A DNA stretch of 37,388 bases, from the NCBI GenBank assembly GCA_025054715.1, contig JANWYH010000012.1, forward strand, positions 1-37,388, in the 5' to 3' direction. The DNA is from Pyrinomonadaceae bacterium. GTDB taxonomy: Bacteria; Acidobacteriota; Blastocatellia; Pyrinomonadales; Pyrinomonadaceae. The notes beneath the pieces are model-generated. The model made no database searches. It saw only the letters and a list, made by a program, of their open reading frames with translations, and was not told the DNA's origin. The position numbers were made by a program, and so were the translations under genes. This document shows, one piece after another, positions 7,367 to 16,907 of this stretch (the first letter of the stretch is position 1; the number at the start of each line of letters is the position of its first letter).

Positions 7367-8482
7367 TCACTCATAGCTCAAAGCTTCAACCGGGTCTAGG
7401 CTTGCTGCTTTGATGGCTGGGTAAAGTGCCCCAATGGCTCCGCCGACTAAACCAACGATTCCAGTTATTGCAAGTAGCTGCGGAGTTATTTCAACTTCGA
7501 GTGTGGTTATTCTTGTGAGTATAAATCTGAGTGCATGGGACAAAAAGATACCAGATACGACGCCCAGAGAGCTTATTAGAAGAGATTCTTTGGTGATAGT
7601 CATGGCGATTTGAAACTTTGACATTCCTAAGGCTTTCAATATACCGATTTGCCGGGTTCTTTCGCTTACGGTTGTATGCATAGTAAGAAGAATGACAAGG
7701 GTTGAAACTATGCCTGCAATTGCGATTACTACATTCAGGAACACATTCAATTGTGGGATGCTTGACATGTAAAGCTCTTCTAAGTCTTTTGCAAGGATTA
7801 TTTGGTTATCAGGGAATTTTTCATGTATTCTATCTGCGACTTCTTCGGGTGTAAGTCCTTGCTTTATTGAAATCAGAAAGGTTGTGCATTTTCCTTCTCC
7901 GCCGAGTTGTGCTTGCATTGTTTCTAGCGGGATTTTAACTCTTGCTCCGGTAGCCGGTTCATAGGTGCCTACGATTCTAAATGGACGTTCCCAAATTTTC
8001 AAGGAGTCGCCAACTTTCAATTTTTTCTGTATTTGAAAGCCTGTATCTATGATTGCTTCGTCACCGCTTTTTATGGGACGTCCTTCAATTATTTCAAGTC
8101 CGGACATTTCGGCATAATCGTTAAAATTGACACCATCAATGAGTCGGCTTCCGACATTACTATCTTCGGCAGATACTGAAATTTGTCCGATTGGGATTGC
8201 CTTTTGCACGCCTTCGATTTGTTCAAGTTTATCAGCGAGTGAAATGTCGAGTCGGAATGATTCCGAACCACTTAGTCCAAGCGTGCCTGATGCGCGAAAG
8301 ATGATTTCTGCTCCGGTGTTTGCCTCTCTTTTTGCACGCTCACGAAGCGTTCCATTTGAAAGTCCGATCGTGAAAACAATTAAAAGGATACCAACAGCGA
8401 TTCCGCAAACGCTGACAAGCGTTCTTGTAGGGCGATGTAAAATGTTGGAAAAAACTAGATTGTTTGCTATATCGAACTTCAT
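7367..8482 (-). CDS. FtsX/MacB-type ABC transporter permease
   Basis: A 371-residue inner-membrane protein with one membrane span near residues 18-42 (LVSVCGIAVGILLIVFTIGL), a large extracytoplasmic MacB periplasmic-core-like domain (about 45-235), and three C-terminal spans of the FtsX domain, with the characteristic RTRQIGILKALGMSKFQI cytoplasmic loop and a final PAIKAASLDPVEALSYE tail. ATG at 8482 sits one base after the uvrB stop and has TGGAG about ten bases upstream; a TTG at 8491 in the same frame is less likely. Such permeases normally work with a LolD/MacB-type ATPase, but none is encoded next to it, so the partner must lie elsewhere. Substrate unknown; lipoprotein release or peptide/antibiotic export are family possibilities. 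Confidence 0.85.
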   Translation of the reverse strand: MKFDIANNLVFSNILHRPTRTLVSVCGIAVGILLIVFTIGLSNGTLRERAKREANTGAEIIFRASGTLGLSGSESFRLDISLADKLEQIEGVQKAIPIGQISVSAEDSNVGSRLIDGVNFNDYAEMSGLEIIEGRPIKSGDEAIIDTGFQIQKKLKVGDSLKIWERPFRIVGTYEPATGARVKIPLETMQAQLGGEGKCTTFLISIKQGLTPEEVADRIHEKFPDNQIILAKDLEELYMSSIPQLNVFLNVVIAIAGIVSTLVILLTMHTTVSERTRQIGILKALGMSKFQIAMTITKESLLISSLGVVSGIFLSHALRFILTRITTLEVEITPQLLAITGIVGLVGGAIGALYPAIKAASLDPVEALSYE

Positions 8483-8483
8483 T

Positions 8484-10472
8484 TCATACAAGCTCCAGAA
8501 GTTTACTTTTTAGATATTTTATTCGATCTCTGAGCTCGGCTGCCTTTTCAAATTTCATTTCTCTAGCAGATTGTTTCATTTCTTCTTCAAGCTTCTTGAT
8601 TGTTTTTTCTAAATTTTCCGGGCGATAATCTTCTATTTCGTCAAGAGAAGTGGGAATTTTGAAATAGTCAGCCTCATAGGCAGTAATGAGAGTGGATTCG
8701 ATAGCCTTAACAATCGTGGTTGGCGTGATGTTATGTTTTCGATTGTATTCTTCTTGTAAATGCCTGCGGCGTTTTGTTTCTTCGATTGCGCGGCGCATCG
8801 AATCTGTAATTGTGTCGGCATAAAGAATTACTTTTCCGTTTACGTTTCTTGCAGCGCGACCGATTGTTTGAATCAGCGATCGTTCAGAGCGCAAGAAACC
8901 TTCTTTATCGGCGTCTAGAATCGCAACTAAAGAGACTTCAGGCAAATCCAAGCCTTCACGCAAAAGGTTTATACCAACTAGCACGTCGTATTCGCCACGT
9001 CTCAAGTCGCGCAAGATTTTTACTCTTTCGAGCGTGTCTATGTCTGAATGAAGATAAGTAACCTTAAGACCGACTTCTGCGAAGTATTCGGCAAGGTTTT
9101 CAGCCATTTTTTTCGTTAGTGTCGTAACTAAGGTTCTTTCATTTCGGCGGACTCTTATTTGTATTTCGTTTAACAGATCATCAACTTGACCGTGGACAGG
9201 GCGAACTTCGACCTCTGGGTCAAGTAGACCCGTAGGACGAATAATCTGTTCTACGACGATGCCACCGGTCAGCTTCAATTCATAATCGCCGGGGGTTGCT
9301 GAAACGAAGATCGTCTGTCCACGTCTAGCTTCAAATTCTTCAAAACTCAAAGGACGGTTATCTTTTGCGCTTGGTAATCTGAAGCCGTAGTCAATCAAGG
9401 TTTGTTTTCGAGACTGATCGCCTCTATACATCGCGCCGAGTTGTGGAACTGTTTGGTGTGATTCGTCAATTATAATCAATGCATCCTTAGGCAAATAGTC
9501 AAGCAAAGTTGGCGGTGGCTCGCCTGGTTTTTTGCCAGTCAGATGCCTTGAGTAATTTTCAATTCCTCGACAAAAACCCATTTCTTTTATCATTTCTAGA
9601 TCATAAAGCGTTCTTTGTTTAAGTCTTTGAGCTTCTACTATTTTACCTTGCTTTATAAGCTCGCCTTCCCACCATTGGAGTTCTTCTTTGATGGATTTTA
9701 TTGCGCGTTGAATCGTTCTTCGGGACATGACATAGTGAGTTTTGGGATAGATGGGCAATCTCGAGTCGTGGCGTTTTTTAGCTTCTCCTAGGAGTGGATC
9801 GATCGTGTAAATGGCGTCAATCTCGTCGCCCCAGAATTCGATTCTGTAGGCATCGTCTTGGTAAGATGGAAAAATTTCTACTACATCGCCTCGAACGCGG
9901 AAAGTCCCCCGCACGAAATCTGTATTAGTTCTTTCATATTGAAGTTCAACTAGCCGTTTTAGTAACTCCTCGCGCTCTATTTTTTGACCTGGTTCTACAA
10001 ATATGATCATTCCAAAATAGGCGTCCGGATCGCCAAGACCATAAATGCAAGAAACTGAAGCGACAACGATGCAATCACGTCTTTCAAAAAGTGCTCTTGT
10101 TGCGGAAAGTCTCAGGCGATCAATCTCATCATTTATAGTCGCTTCCTTTTCGATGTAAGTATCCGTAGAAGGTATGTAAGCTTCGGGCTGGTAATAGTCA
10201 TAATAGGAAACGAAGTATTCGACGGCATTGTTCGGAAAAAAGCTTTTGAATTCTTGATAAAGCTGTGCCGCAAGAGTTTTGTTGTGGGCTATTACGAGCG
10301 TAGGTCTTTGAACTGCCGCAATTACGTGCGCAACTGTAAAGGTTTTACCAGAACCGGTAATACCTAGCAGAACTTGATCTCTAACTCCGCGTCTTAATCC
10401 TTCTACTAGCTGCTTAATGGCTTTAGGCTGATCGCCTGCAGGTTTGTTTTCAGAAACTAAGGAGAACTTCAT
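8484..10472 (-). CDS. uvrB: UvrABC nucleotide excision repair subunit B
   Basis: DNA-damage verification helicase of excision repair. The 662-residue length matches the family. Key parts: [19 protein letters not shown] start; Walker [14 protein letters not shown]; the beta-hairpin [20 protein letters not shown] that inserts into [21 protein letters not shown] (motif II); helicase motifs [14 protein letters not shown] and [24 protein letters not shown]; and a C-terminal UVR motif ([20 protein letters not shown]) for UvrC contact. The frame stays open for another 69 codons upstream to 10679 but that stretch has no UvrB similarity and would overlap the divergent gene, so the ATG at 10472 is used. 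No clear ribosome site. First gene of a minus-strand run with the permease and cutA. Confidence 0.97.
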   Translation of the reverse strand: MKFSLVSENKPAGDQPKAIKQLVEGLRRGVRDQVLLGITGSGKTFTVAHVIAAVQRPTLVIAHNKTLAAQLYQEFKSFFPNNAVEYFVSYYDYYQPEAYIPSTDTYIEKEATINDEIDRLRLSATRALFERRDCIVVASVSCIYGLGDPDAYFGMIIFVEPGQKIEREELLKRLVELQYERTNTDFVRGTFRVRGDVVEIFPSYQDDAYRIEFWGDEIDAIYTIDPLLGEAKKRHDSRLPIYPKTHYVMSRRTIQRAIKSIKEELQWWEGELIKQGKIVEAQRLKQRTLYDLEMIKEMGFCRGIENYSRHLTGKKPGEPPPTLLDYLPKDALIIIDESHQTVPQLGAMYRGDQSRKQTLIDYGFRLPSAKDNRPLSFEEFEARRGQTIFVSATPGDYELKLTGGIVVEQIIRPTGLLDPEVEVRPVHGQVDDLLNEIQIRVRRNERTLVTTLTKKMAENLAEYFAEVGLKVTYLHSDIDTLERVKILRDLRRGEYDVLVGINLLREGLDLPEVSLVAILDADKEGFLRSERSLIQTIGRAARNVNGKVILYADTITDSMRRAIEETKRRRHLQEEYNRKHNITPTTIVKAIESTLITAYEADYFKIPTSLDEIEDYRPENLEKTIKKLEEEMKQSAREMKFEKAAELRDRIKYLKSKLLELV

Positions 10473-10492
10473 CTTGAAAGCTTCAAACTTAC

Positions 10493-10522
10493 ATTGTATT
10501 TCAATGCACGGGTGTTGCTCAA
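10493..10522 (-). promoter_or_regulatory. candidate uvrB promoter
   Basis: On the minus strand TTGAGC (10517-10522) and TACAAT (10493-10498) are spaced by 18 bases, placing the transcript start about 14 bases before the uvrB ATG. No LexA-like operator was recognised around it. The rest of the 157-base divergent gap contains an isolated TTGACA (10584-10589, plus strand) without a matching -10. Confidence 0.4.
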
Positions 10523-10629
10523 AGGCAGAGTTTGTTCTTGAGAAATTAAGCGGTTTTGAAGAATTTGCTTTTTGAGTTTCAATTTGACATCTTTGTTTTT
10601 TGGAATTTCTTTGTAAGGAGTTAAAAAAG

Positions 10630-11481
10630 ATGAGTGAAATCGTAGGTGTAGTTGGTGCAGGAACGATGGGCAGCGGCATTGCTCAAGTTTGTGCTTCTTC
10701 GGGTTTTCAGGTGGTTATGTGCGACGTTAGTGATGAACAGCTAAAAAAAGGTATTGATGCGGTGAGCAAAAGTCTCGATCGTTTCGTAAAAAAAGGTGTA
10801 GTTAACGAGACTGAAAAAAGCGAAATTTTAGATCGTATTAGAACATCAAGGAACCTTAAAGACATGAAGCAAGCTTTTATAGTGATCGAAGCTGCGACAG
10901 AAGATTTACAAGTTAAGAAGCAAATCTTTGAAGGGCTTGATTCAATAGTTTCCGACGATTGTATTTTTGCATCGAACACATCTTCCATTTCAATTACAAA
11001 GCTAGCCGCCGCAACTAAAAGACCAGAAAAATTTATCGGAATGCATTTTTTTAATCCGGTTCCTGTGATGAAATTAGTAGAAGTGATACGCGGAGTTGCT
11101 ACCTCTGACGAGACTTTTGCGAGGGTGAAGAACTTGTCAGAAAAGCTCGGGAAAGTTCCTATCGAGTGCAATGATTCACCCGGCTTTGTTTCGAATCGAA
11201 TTCTAATGCCAATGATTAACGAAGCTATCTACGCACTTTACGAAGGTGTGGCAACACGCGAAGCCATTGACGAGATAATGAAACTAGGAATGAATCATCC
11301 GATGGGACCATTGACGCTTGCTGATTTTATCGGTCTTGATGTTTGCTTGGCTATTTTGAATGTCCTTTATGAAGGACTTGGCGATCCGAAATATCGTCCT
11401 TGTCCTCTATTGAAAAAATATGTTGATGCGGGTTGGCTTGGAAGAAAAACGGGTAGAGGGTTTTATGAATATCAAAACTAA
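10630..11481 (+). CDS. 3-hydroxybutyryl-CoA / 3-hydroxyacyl-CoA dehydrogenase
   Basis: NAD(P)-dependent oxidoreductase that interconverts 3-hydroxyacyl-CoA and 3-oxoacyl-CoA in fatty acid or butyryl/hydroxybutyryl-CoA metabolism. The 283-residue length is that of single-domain Hbd proteins. The N-terminal Rossmann motif is [20 protein letters not shown]; catalytic-region motifs are [26 protein letters not shown] (with the catalytic His), and [19 protein letters not shown]; the C-terminal helical domain has [15 protein letters not shown] and [14 protein letters not shown] at 10630 is chosen because AAGGAG lies nine bases upstream (10615-10620) and the protein starts like its family; an in-frame TTG at 10600 is rejected. 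Followed after 15 bases by an M16 peptidase gene in the same direction. Confidence 0.94.
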   Translation: MSEIVGVVGAGTMGSGIAQVCASSGFQVVMCDVSDEQLKKGIDAVSKSLDRFVKKGVVNETEKSEILDRIRTSRNLKDMKQAFIVIEAATEDLQVKKQIFEGLDSIVSDDCIFASNTSSISITKLAAATKRPEKFIGMHFFNPVPVMKLVEVIRGVATSDETFARVKNLSEKLGKVPIECNDSPGFVSNRILMPMINEAIYALYEGVATREAIDEIMKLGMNHPMGPLTLADFIGLDVCLAILNVLYEGLGDPKYRPCPLLKKYVDAGWLGRKTGRGFYEYQN

Positions 11482-11496
11482 AAAGGGCAAAAATTT

Positions 11497-12828
11497 ATGA
11501 GAGGTTTTCTTTTTTCTGGTTTTCTTTTTCTGATTCTTTTTTCATTTTCTAATTCCCAAAGAGTTGAGCCAATGAAGATAAAGCAGAGAACTTTGCCGAA
11601 TGGCTTGCAGGTTGTATCGCTTCAAGATAACTCGACTGCTACGGTTGCAATTCGCGTTCTTTACAAGGTCGGCTCTAAGGATGATCCAGAAGGGCGTTCC
11701 GGCTTTGCTCATCTTTTTGAGCATTTGATGTTTAAGTCAACAAAGAACATGAAAAGTGAAATGATTGATCGATTAACTGAAGATGTTGGCGGATACAACA
11801 ACGCCTCTACGTGGGATGACTTTACGAATTATTACGAAGTTGTTCCGTCAAATTATCTTGAGACGCTTTTATGGGCTGAAGCCGAAAGAATGGTTAATCT
11901 CAATGTCGATGAAGCAAATTTCTTGTCTGAACGCGATGTCGTAAAGGAAGAATTCAGGCAGAGGATACTTGCTCAACCTTACGGAATGCTCTTTGGTCAA
12001 TACATTGAGAAGCTTTCATTTACGGTTCATCCTTACCGCCGACCAGGCATAGGGAATTTGGAAGAGCTGGAAGCTGCAACGCTTGAGGATGTTCAAAAAT
12101 TCTACAAAACCTTTTACCGCCCAGATAATGCAGTTTTGATCGTTGTGGGAGATTTTCGTCAAGAGGATTTGGATTTTTGGGTGAACAAGTATTTCGGGCG
12201 GATACCTAAACCTGAAAGTGAGATTCCTCGAGTAAGAGTTATCGAGCCAGAAAGAACCGAAGAAAAGCGTTTTGTTAAGACTGCTCCGAACGTTCCATTT
12301 CCGGCTGTAGCAATAACCTATTTAGCACCGCCTTCAGACAGCAAAGATGTGCCCGCTTTAAGGATTGCCGAAATTATACTTTCTGAAGGTGAAAGCTCTA
12401 GACTTTATCAATCTTTGGTTTATCGGCAAAGGCTCGCTCAAGAAGCTGCTTTTGACGCCGATATTAGAGTAGATAAAGGGCTTTTGATTTTCTACTCGAT
12501 TGCATCCGAAGGAAAAACGCCTGAACAGCTTGAAAAGGCTTTGATGGATGAGCTGAAGAGAATACAGCAAGCAGGCGTTACTCAAAGAGAGCTTCAGAAG
12601 GCAAAAAATCAGCTGATTACGCAGGTGTTGAAGGAGCGCGAAACTAATGACGGTAAAGCAAGCGCGATTGAAAGAGCTATTGCTTTTCGAGGTAATGCAG
12701 AGGCAGTTAACCTAGAAATACAAGAAATTAAGTCCGTCACTGCTCTCGATGTGCAGAACGTTATGAAGAAGTATTTTGCCGATAACAAGAGAGTTGTAAT
12801 TTATTATGTGCAGGAGCGAAAGGAGTAA
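11497..12828 (+). CDS. Secreted M16 zinc metallopeptidase, catalytic subunit
   Basis: A 443-residue pitrilysin-family (M16B) protease. Residues 1-20 are a signal peptide, so the product is likely periplasmic. The inverted zinc motif HxxEH is present as HLFEH (H72, E75, H76), with the third zinc ligand Glu in VVKEEFRQR about 76 residues later (E152). The second half is the structurally similar C-terminal M16 domain (from about residue 200), with VGDFRQEDLDFWVNKYFG before it. It overlaps the next M16 gene by one base (TAATG, with AGGAG just before), and that partner lacks the zinc motif. Such pairs in other bacteria form heterodimers in which this chain gives the zinc site. Probable role: degradation of small periplasmic peptides; substrate unknown. 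Confidence 0.92.
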   Translation: MRGFLFSGFLFLILFSFSNSQRVEPMKIKQRTLPNGLQVVSLQDNSTATVAIRVLYKVGSKDDPEGRSGFAHLFEHLMFKSTKNMKSEMIDRLTEDVGGYNNASTWDDFTNYYEVVPSNYLETLLWAEAERMVNLNVDEANFLSERDVVKEEFRQRILAQPYGMLFGQYIEKLSFTVHPYRRPGIGNLEELEAATLEDVQKFYKTFYRPDNAVLIVVGDFRQEDLDFWVNKYFGRIPKPESEIPRVRVIEPERTEEKRFVKTAPNVPFPAVAITYLAPPSDSKDVPALRIAEIILSEGESSRLYQSLVYRQRLAQEAAFDADIRVDKGLLIFYSIASEGKTPEQLEKALMDELKRIQQAGVTQRELQKAKNQLITQVLKERETNDGKASAIERAIAFRGNAEAVNLEIQEIKSVTALDVQNVMKKYFADNKRVVIYYVQERKE

Positions 12829-14264
12829 TGAACAGGGTTTTATTGTCTATTTTTCTAATCGTTCTTATGTGTTCGAGTTTTTCTCAAGAGCTACCACCGT
12901 TGCCGTCTAAGCCAAAGCCAATAAAAATTCCGCCATTTAGAGAAGCAAAGCTTGACAACGGACTTAGAGTCGCTGTCATTGAAAAACGAGGCGTTCCGCT
13001 TGTAAGCCTATGTTTAGTTGTGCGCGGTGGGGCATCTATGGAGAGTTCGGAAAAAGCAGGGCTTGCAAGAATGACCGCTGAACTGCTGACAAGAGGCACT
13101 ACAACCAGAACAGCAGAGCAAATAGCCGAAGAAGTCGAGTTTTTAGGCGGCGAGCTTAGTTCTTGGGCTGACTGGAATGCTTCTTACCTTTTACTGGAGA
13201 TTTCCAGCGATAAGCTTGACAGAGCAATGCCAGTTTTTTCGGATGTTGTCTTAAATCCTTCCTTCCGTCAGAAAGAAATTGAGATATTGCGTTCTCAGCT
13301 ACAGGATTCTTTATCTTACAATCTAAAGCAGCCTGGCTTTCTGGCAAGCTATGTAGCAAGCGTTTTTGCCTATGGAGAGCATCCTGTCGGGGGAACGCCA
13401 GAAAGTCTTAAAAGCATAACTAGACAAGATATAGTTTCTTTTTACAAATCCAGCTTTCTACCACAAAATTCTGTTTTGGTAATATCGGGCGACATTTCCT
13501 ATGTAAAAGCTACTACGCTGGCAAAAAGATTTTTCGATCGCTGGAGTAGCAGAAAAACACTTGAGAAAAGTGAAAAAACCATTTCTCATGACGCTCGTGG
13601 AGGCGAAAATAACTTTTTGATAGTGGATTTACCTGGATCTGGTCAAGCTGCGGTATTTTACGCAAAGGGAGTTGGAGTTGAAAGAAAGCAGCAAGATAAG
13701 TTTTTTGAAGCTCAAGTTGCGAACTCAGTTTTGGGCGGTGGTTATTCTTCTCGACTCAATCAGGAGATCCGCATCAAACGCGGTTTAAGTTACGGTGCAG
13801 GAAGCTCTTTTGCTTGGCGCGCGAACAGAGCAAATTTTGCCGCAAGGGCGCAGACAAAAAATGAATCTGCTGCAGAAGTTGCAGAGCTTATTTTGAGCGA
13901 AATCAAAAGGTTATCAACTGAAGATGTACCCGAAGACGAGGTGAAGCCGAGAAAAGCAGCTCTAATAGGAAACTTTGCTCGACAAATAGAAACCAATCAA
14001 GGGTTAGCGCGATATTTTGCTGAACTCCACGCTTTACAAGTGGAGCCACAACAAATTCAAAGCTTCGTTCAATCAGTTGAGAGTGTAAAACAAGCTGATC
14101 TGAAAAAGTTTGCTTCAGTTTACCTCAATGATGGCTTTTTTGTCATCGTAGGCGATTACTCGAAGATAAGAGGCGAACTGGAGAAAAGATTTCCGCAAGT
14201 AAAACCTTTGGTAATTCAAGCAGATAAACTTTCGCTCGAGACAATTCTAGGCGTAAATAGATAA
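12828..14264 (+). CDS. Secreted M16 family protein, non-catalytic partner subunit
   Basis: A 478-residue M16-fold protein with a signal peptide (residues 1-20) and a proline-rich linker (LPPLPSKPKP). The N-terminal domain starts at REAKLDNGLRVAVIEKRG, but where the zinc motif would be it reads AGLARMTAELL, so no HxxEH exists and it cannot bind zinc in the usual way. The C-terminal domain keeps the Arg/Tyr type motif in RIKRGLSYGAGSSF, which in heterodimeric M16B proteases binds the peptide C-terminus. This division of labour (zinc in the upstream protein, R/Y in this one) matches known two-gene M16B systems. Translation is coupled to the upstream gene by a one-base overlap. Confidence 0.9.
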   Translation: MNRVLLSIFLIVLMCSSFSQELPPLPSKPKPIKIPPFREAKLDNGLRVAVIEKRGVPLVSLCLVVRGGASMESSEKAGLARMTAELLTRGTTTRTAEQIAEEVEFLGGELSSWADWNASYLLLEISSDKLDRAMPVFSDVVLNPSFRQKEIEILRSQLQDSLSYNLKQPGFLASYVASVFAYGEHPVGGTPESLKSITRQDIVSFYKSSFLPQNSVLVISGDISYVKATTLAKRFFDRWSSRKTLEKSEKTISHDARGGENNFLIVDLPGSGQAAVFYAKGVGVERKQQDKFFEAQVANSVLGGGYSSRLNQEIRIKRGLSYGAGSSFAWRANRANFAARAQTKNESAAEVAELILSEIKRLSTEDVPEDEVKPRKAALIGNFARQIETNQGLARYFAELHALQVEPQQIQSFVQSVESVKQADLKKFASVYLNDGFFVIVGDYSKIRGELEKRFPQVKPLVIQADKLSLETILGVNR

Positions 14265-14268
14265 CTTT

Positions 14269-16032
14269 ATGCACCGAGATTTACGATCTTTTCTCAAGCT
14301 TTTGCGCCAAGAAGGCGAGATAACTGAAATTGAGGCCGAAGTTGATCCTTACCTAGAGATTGCAGAAATTCATCGCAGAGTTATTTCTGACGGTGGAAAA
14401 GCTCTTTTTTTTAGGCGAGTTAAAGGATCTAGTTTTCCCGTAGTTACAAATCTTTTTGGGACGGTAAAGAGAATAGAGCTTGCTTTTGGGAAAAAGCCTG
14501 AAAATTTTGTGCAGCGCGCCGTTGAACTAGTTAAAGAAGCTTTACCACCGAAGCCGTCGGTTTTATGGGAGTATAGAGATGTGCTCTTATCGGCACTTAA
14601 GTTTGGTCTTAAAAAGGTTGGGAGGCGCAAGGCGCCGATTCTTGAAGTTTGTCAAAATCCGGTTGATCTTGAGGCTTTACCGCTTCTTCAGCTATGGCAT
14701 GAAGATGGTGGGCATTTTATAACATTGCCGCTGGTTTATACGGAAAGCCCCTTAAACGGGAAACACAATCTCGGTATGTATCGAATTCAGAGATATGATA
14801 AACGCACTACGGGCATGCATTGGCAGATCGGTAAAGGTGGCGGGTTCCATTACTTTGAAGCTGAACAAATGAGCCAGTCACTGCCGGTTACAATTTTCAT
14901 AGGAGGTCCACCAGCATTGATTCTGTCTGCGATTGCTCCACTACCTGAAAATGTTCCCGAACTGATGCTTGCTTCTCTTCTTGCGGATGGTCGTATAAAG
15001 ATAGTGGAAAATCCTATCAAAGGGCATCATCGTTTGATTGCTGAAGCTGAATTTGCAATATGTGGGCAAGTTCCGCCGCATAAACGTCTTCCTGAAGGAC
15101 CTTTTGGCGATCATTACGGATATTACTCACTGAAACATGACTATCCGGTTTTTCAAGTTGAAGCAATTTTTCATCGTAGAGACGCAATTTACCCTGCAAC
15201 CGTAGTGGGTAAGCCTCGTCAAGAGGACTTCTTCATAGGAAATTATCTACAAGAACTGCTTTCGCCGCTTTTTCCGCTCGTAATGCCTGCGGTTTTGGAC
15301 CTATGGAGTTATGGAGAAACAGGATTTCATAGTCTTGCTGCTGCGGTTGTTCGCGAAAGATACGCACGCGAGGCTATATCGGCTGGATTTCGCATTCTTG
15401 GAGAAGGACAGCTTTCACTTACTAAATTTTTGCTTTTGACTGATAAGCCTCAGAACTTGCGCAATTTTAAGTCTGTTTTCGAGTATATTTTAGAGCGCGT
15501 GAACTGGGAAAGTGACTTTTTTATTTTTGATAGAACTTCTTTTGACACTCTAGATTACGCTTCAGGAACGATTAACTTAGGTTCAAAGGCAATGTTAATA
15601 GGAGTAGGTGAGAAGCGTCGTGAGCTTAAGAGGGATTTTCATTCGGATAGGCTTCCACTAGGTATCAAGTCAGCGCAGGTTTTTTGTGGGGGCTGTCTAG
15701 TTCTTGAGGCTGAAAGCTATGAAAAGGACAAGGAGTTGCCGACAAGAGTAGCAAAAGCGAGTGAGTTCGATGGTTTCGAGGTTATCGTTTTGCATGACAA
15801 GATCGAATATGCTAGTTCGACAGAAAAGTTTTTATGGGCAACATGGACAAGATTTAACCCATCAACCGATGTGTACGCTAGGAGTGTAGAGGTTAGAAAT
15901 AATCATATCTGTTACACATCTCCCATCGTAATAGATTCTAGAATGAAGCCTTGGTATCCAAAAGAAGTTGAAGTCAGGGAAGACATTGCTAAATTGGTTG
16001 ATCGTCGTTGGAAGGAGTATTTTCCCGAGTGA
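14269..16032 (+). CDS. UbiD-family prenylated-FMN decarboxylase, possibly for menaquinone synthesis
   Basis: A 587-residue decarboxylase. Family signatures: N-terminal RDLRSFLKLLRQEGEITEI; the prFMN/metal region NLGMYRIQRYDKRTTGMHWQ; FIGGPPALILSAIAPLP; and RLPEGPFGDHYGYYS, containing the conserved acidic catalytic loop; plus ATVVGKPRQEDFFIGNYLQE. The length (longer than E. coli UbiD, about 490) and the GMYRIQ..TTGMHW pattern fit the subgroup often annotated as menaquinone biosynthesis decarboxylase in futalosine-pathway organisms. No other mqn genes are nearby, so the quinone role is inference; aromatic acid decarboxylation is the alternative. ATG at 14269 follows the M16 stop by four bases with no clear ribosome site. 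It needs a UbiX flavin prenyltransferase, not seen here. Confidence 0.87.
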   Translation: MHRDLRSFLKLLRQEGEITEIEAEVDPYLEIAEIHRRVISDGGKALFFRRVKGSSFPVVTNLFGTVKRIELAFGKKPENFVQRAVELVKEALPPKPSVLWEYRDVLLSALKFGLKKVGRRKAPILEVCQNPVDLEALPLLQLWHEDGGHFITLPLVYTESPLNGKHNLGMYRIQRYDKRTTGMHWQIGKGGGFHYFEAEQMSQSLPVTIFIGGPPALILSAIAPLPENVPELMLASLLADGRIKIVENPIKGHHRLIAEAEFAICGQVPPHKRLPEGPFGDHYGYYSLKHDYPVFQVEAIFHRRDAIYPATVVGKPRQEDFFIGNYLQELLSPLFPLVMPAVLDLWSYGETGFHSLAAAVVRERYAREAISAGFRILGEGQLSLTKFLLLTDKPQNLRNFKSVFEYILERVNWESDFFIFDRTSFDTLDYASGTINLGSKAMLIGVGEKRRELKRDFHSDRLPLGIKSAQVFCGGCLVLEAESYEKDKELPTRVAKASEFDGFEVIVLHDKIEYASSTEKFLWATWTRFNPSTDVYARSVEVRNNHICYTSPIVIDSRMKPWYPKEVEVREDIAKLVDRRWKEYFPE

Positions 16033-16907
16033 AGAGATGGTTGTTTTTTATTTTGAGTGGAGTCGGTTTAATAATCTCCTGTCTTTTCTACGCTTATTTT
16101 ATTGAGCCTCGCCGATTAGTTATTCGTCACAAGGAAATTAAGGTCAAAAACTGGAATGAGCGGTTAAATGGTCTAAGGATAACTATCTTGAGTGACATTC
16201 ATGCAGGGTCAAATTACGTTACCGAAGAGCGTCTTCAGCAGATAGTAAAGGCAGTAAATTCGACAGAGCCAGATATAGTGGTTCTTCTCGGGGATTTCGT
16301 ATCTCCCAGCAAGAGAGAATTCCAAATTGTTGAAATGCCTGAAAGCAAGATAGCCGAAAACTTGAAGGGGTTTCGGGCAAACATAGGTGTATATGCAGTT
16401 TTTGGGAATTGGGACCTTTGGTCAGAGAGGATTTTGAAAAGGGAATTTGAAAAGGTCGGAATAAAGGTGCTTGAGAACGAGGTGGTAATCCTAGAAAAAG
16501 ATGGCGTTAGATTTAGATTGTTTGGGCTAGAAGATCACACAAAGTTTGGTAATTGGAATAAAAAGGTTGAAAAGTGGAGACAGATATTAGCTCCGACAGA
16601 GGAAGCGGGTGATTTGATTGTGCTTGAACATAGTCCTGATGTATTGCCTATAATTACGGGTGATAGGCTTATTTCACCGAATCTTCGTCTAATACTTGCC
16701 GGGCATACTCACGGAGGGCAATTCTGGTTGCCTCTAATAGGTTCGCCGATAATTCCTTCAAGTTATGGGCAAAAATATGCTTACGGACACATAAGAGAAA
16801 ATGAAGTTGATATGTATGTTACGACTGGCATTGGAACAAGTATCCTGCCTTTTCGTTTTTTGGTTCCTCCTGAGATCGTAGCTTTAAGAATCTTCGCTGA
16901 AAACTAA
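16029..16907 (+). CDS. Membrane-anchored metallophosphoesterase (YkuE/YaeI-like)
   Basis: A 292-residue calcineurin-like phosphoesterase with one N-terminal membrane span (residues about 4-24) and all metal-binding motifs: SDIHAG (D56, H58), LLGDF (D89), FGNWD (N127), EHSPD and GHTHGGQF. The chosen start is GTG at 16029, overlapping the UbiD stop as GTGA and preceded by GAAGGAG; the frame can be extended seven codons to a TTG at 16008 but without benefit. Relatives include phosphodiesterases and UDP-2,3-diacylglucosamine hydrolases of the LpxG type, so a lipid A or phospholipid role is possible but not shown. Its 3' end overlaps the convergent transporter gene by 24 bases. Confidence 0.88.
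   Translation: MKRWLFFILSGVGLIISCLFYAYFIEPRRLVIRHKEIKVKNWNERLNGLRITILSDIHAGSNYVTEERLQQIVKAVNSTEPDIVVLLGDFVSPSKREFQIVEMPESKIAENLKGFRANIGVYAVFGNWDLWSERILKREFEKVGIKVLENEVVILEKDGVRFRLFGLEDHTKFGNWNKKVEKWRQILAPTEEAGDLIVLEHSPDVLPIITGDRLISPNLRLILAGHTHGGQFWLPLIGSPIIPSSYGQKYAYGHIRENEVDMYVTTGIGTSILPFRFLVPPEIVALRIFAEN

Noticed and set aside
10584-10589. Perfect TTGACA upstream of the 3-hydroxyacyl-CoA dehydrogenase gene
   Set aside because: No -10-like hexamer at 15-19 bases; the following sequence is T-rich without a match.
10473-10679. The uvrB frame extends 69 codons upstream
   Set aside because: The extra residues are unlike UvrB, overlap the divergent dehydrogenase gene and its ribosome site; the ATG at 10472 gives the standard N-terminus and length.
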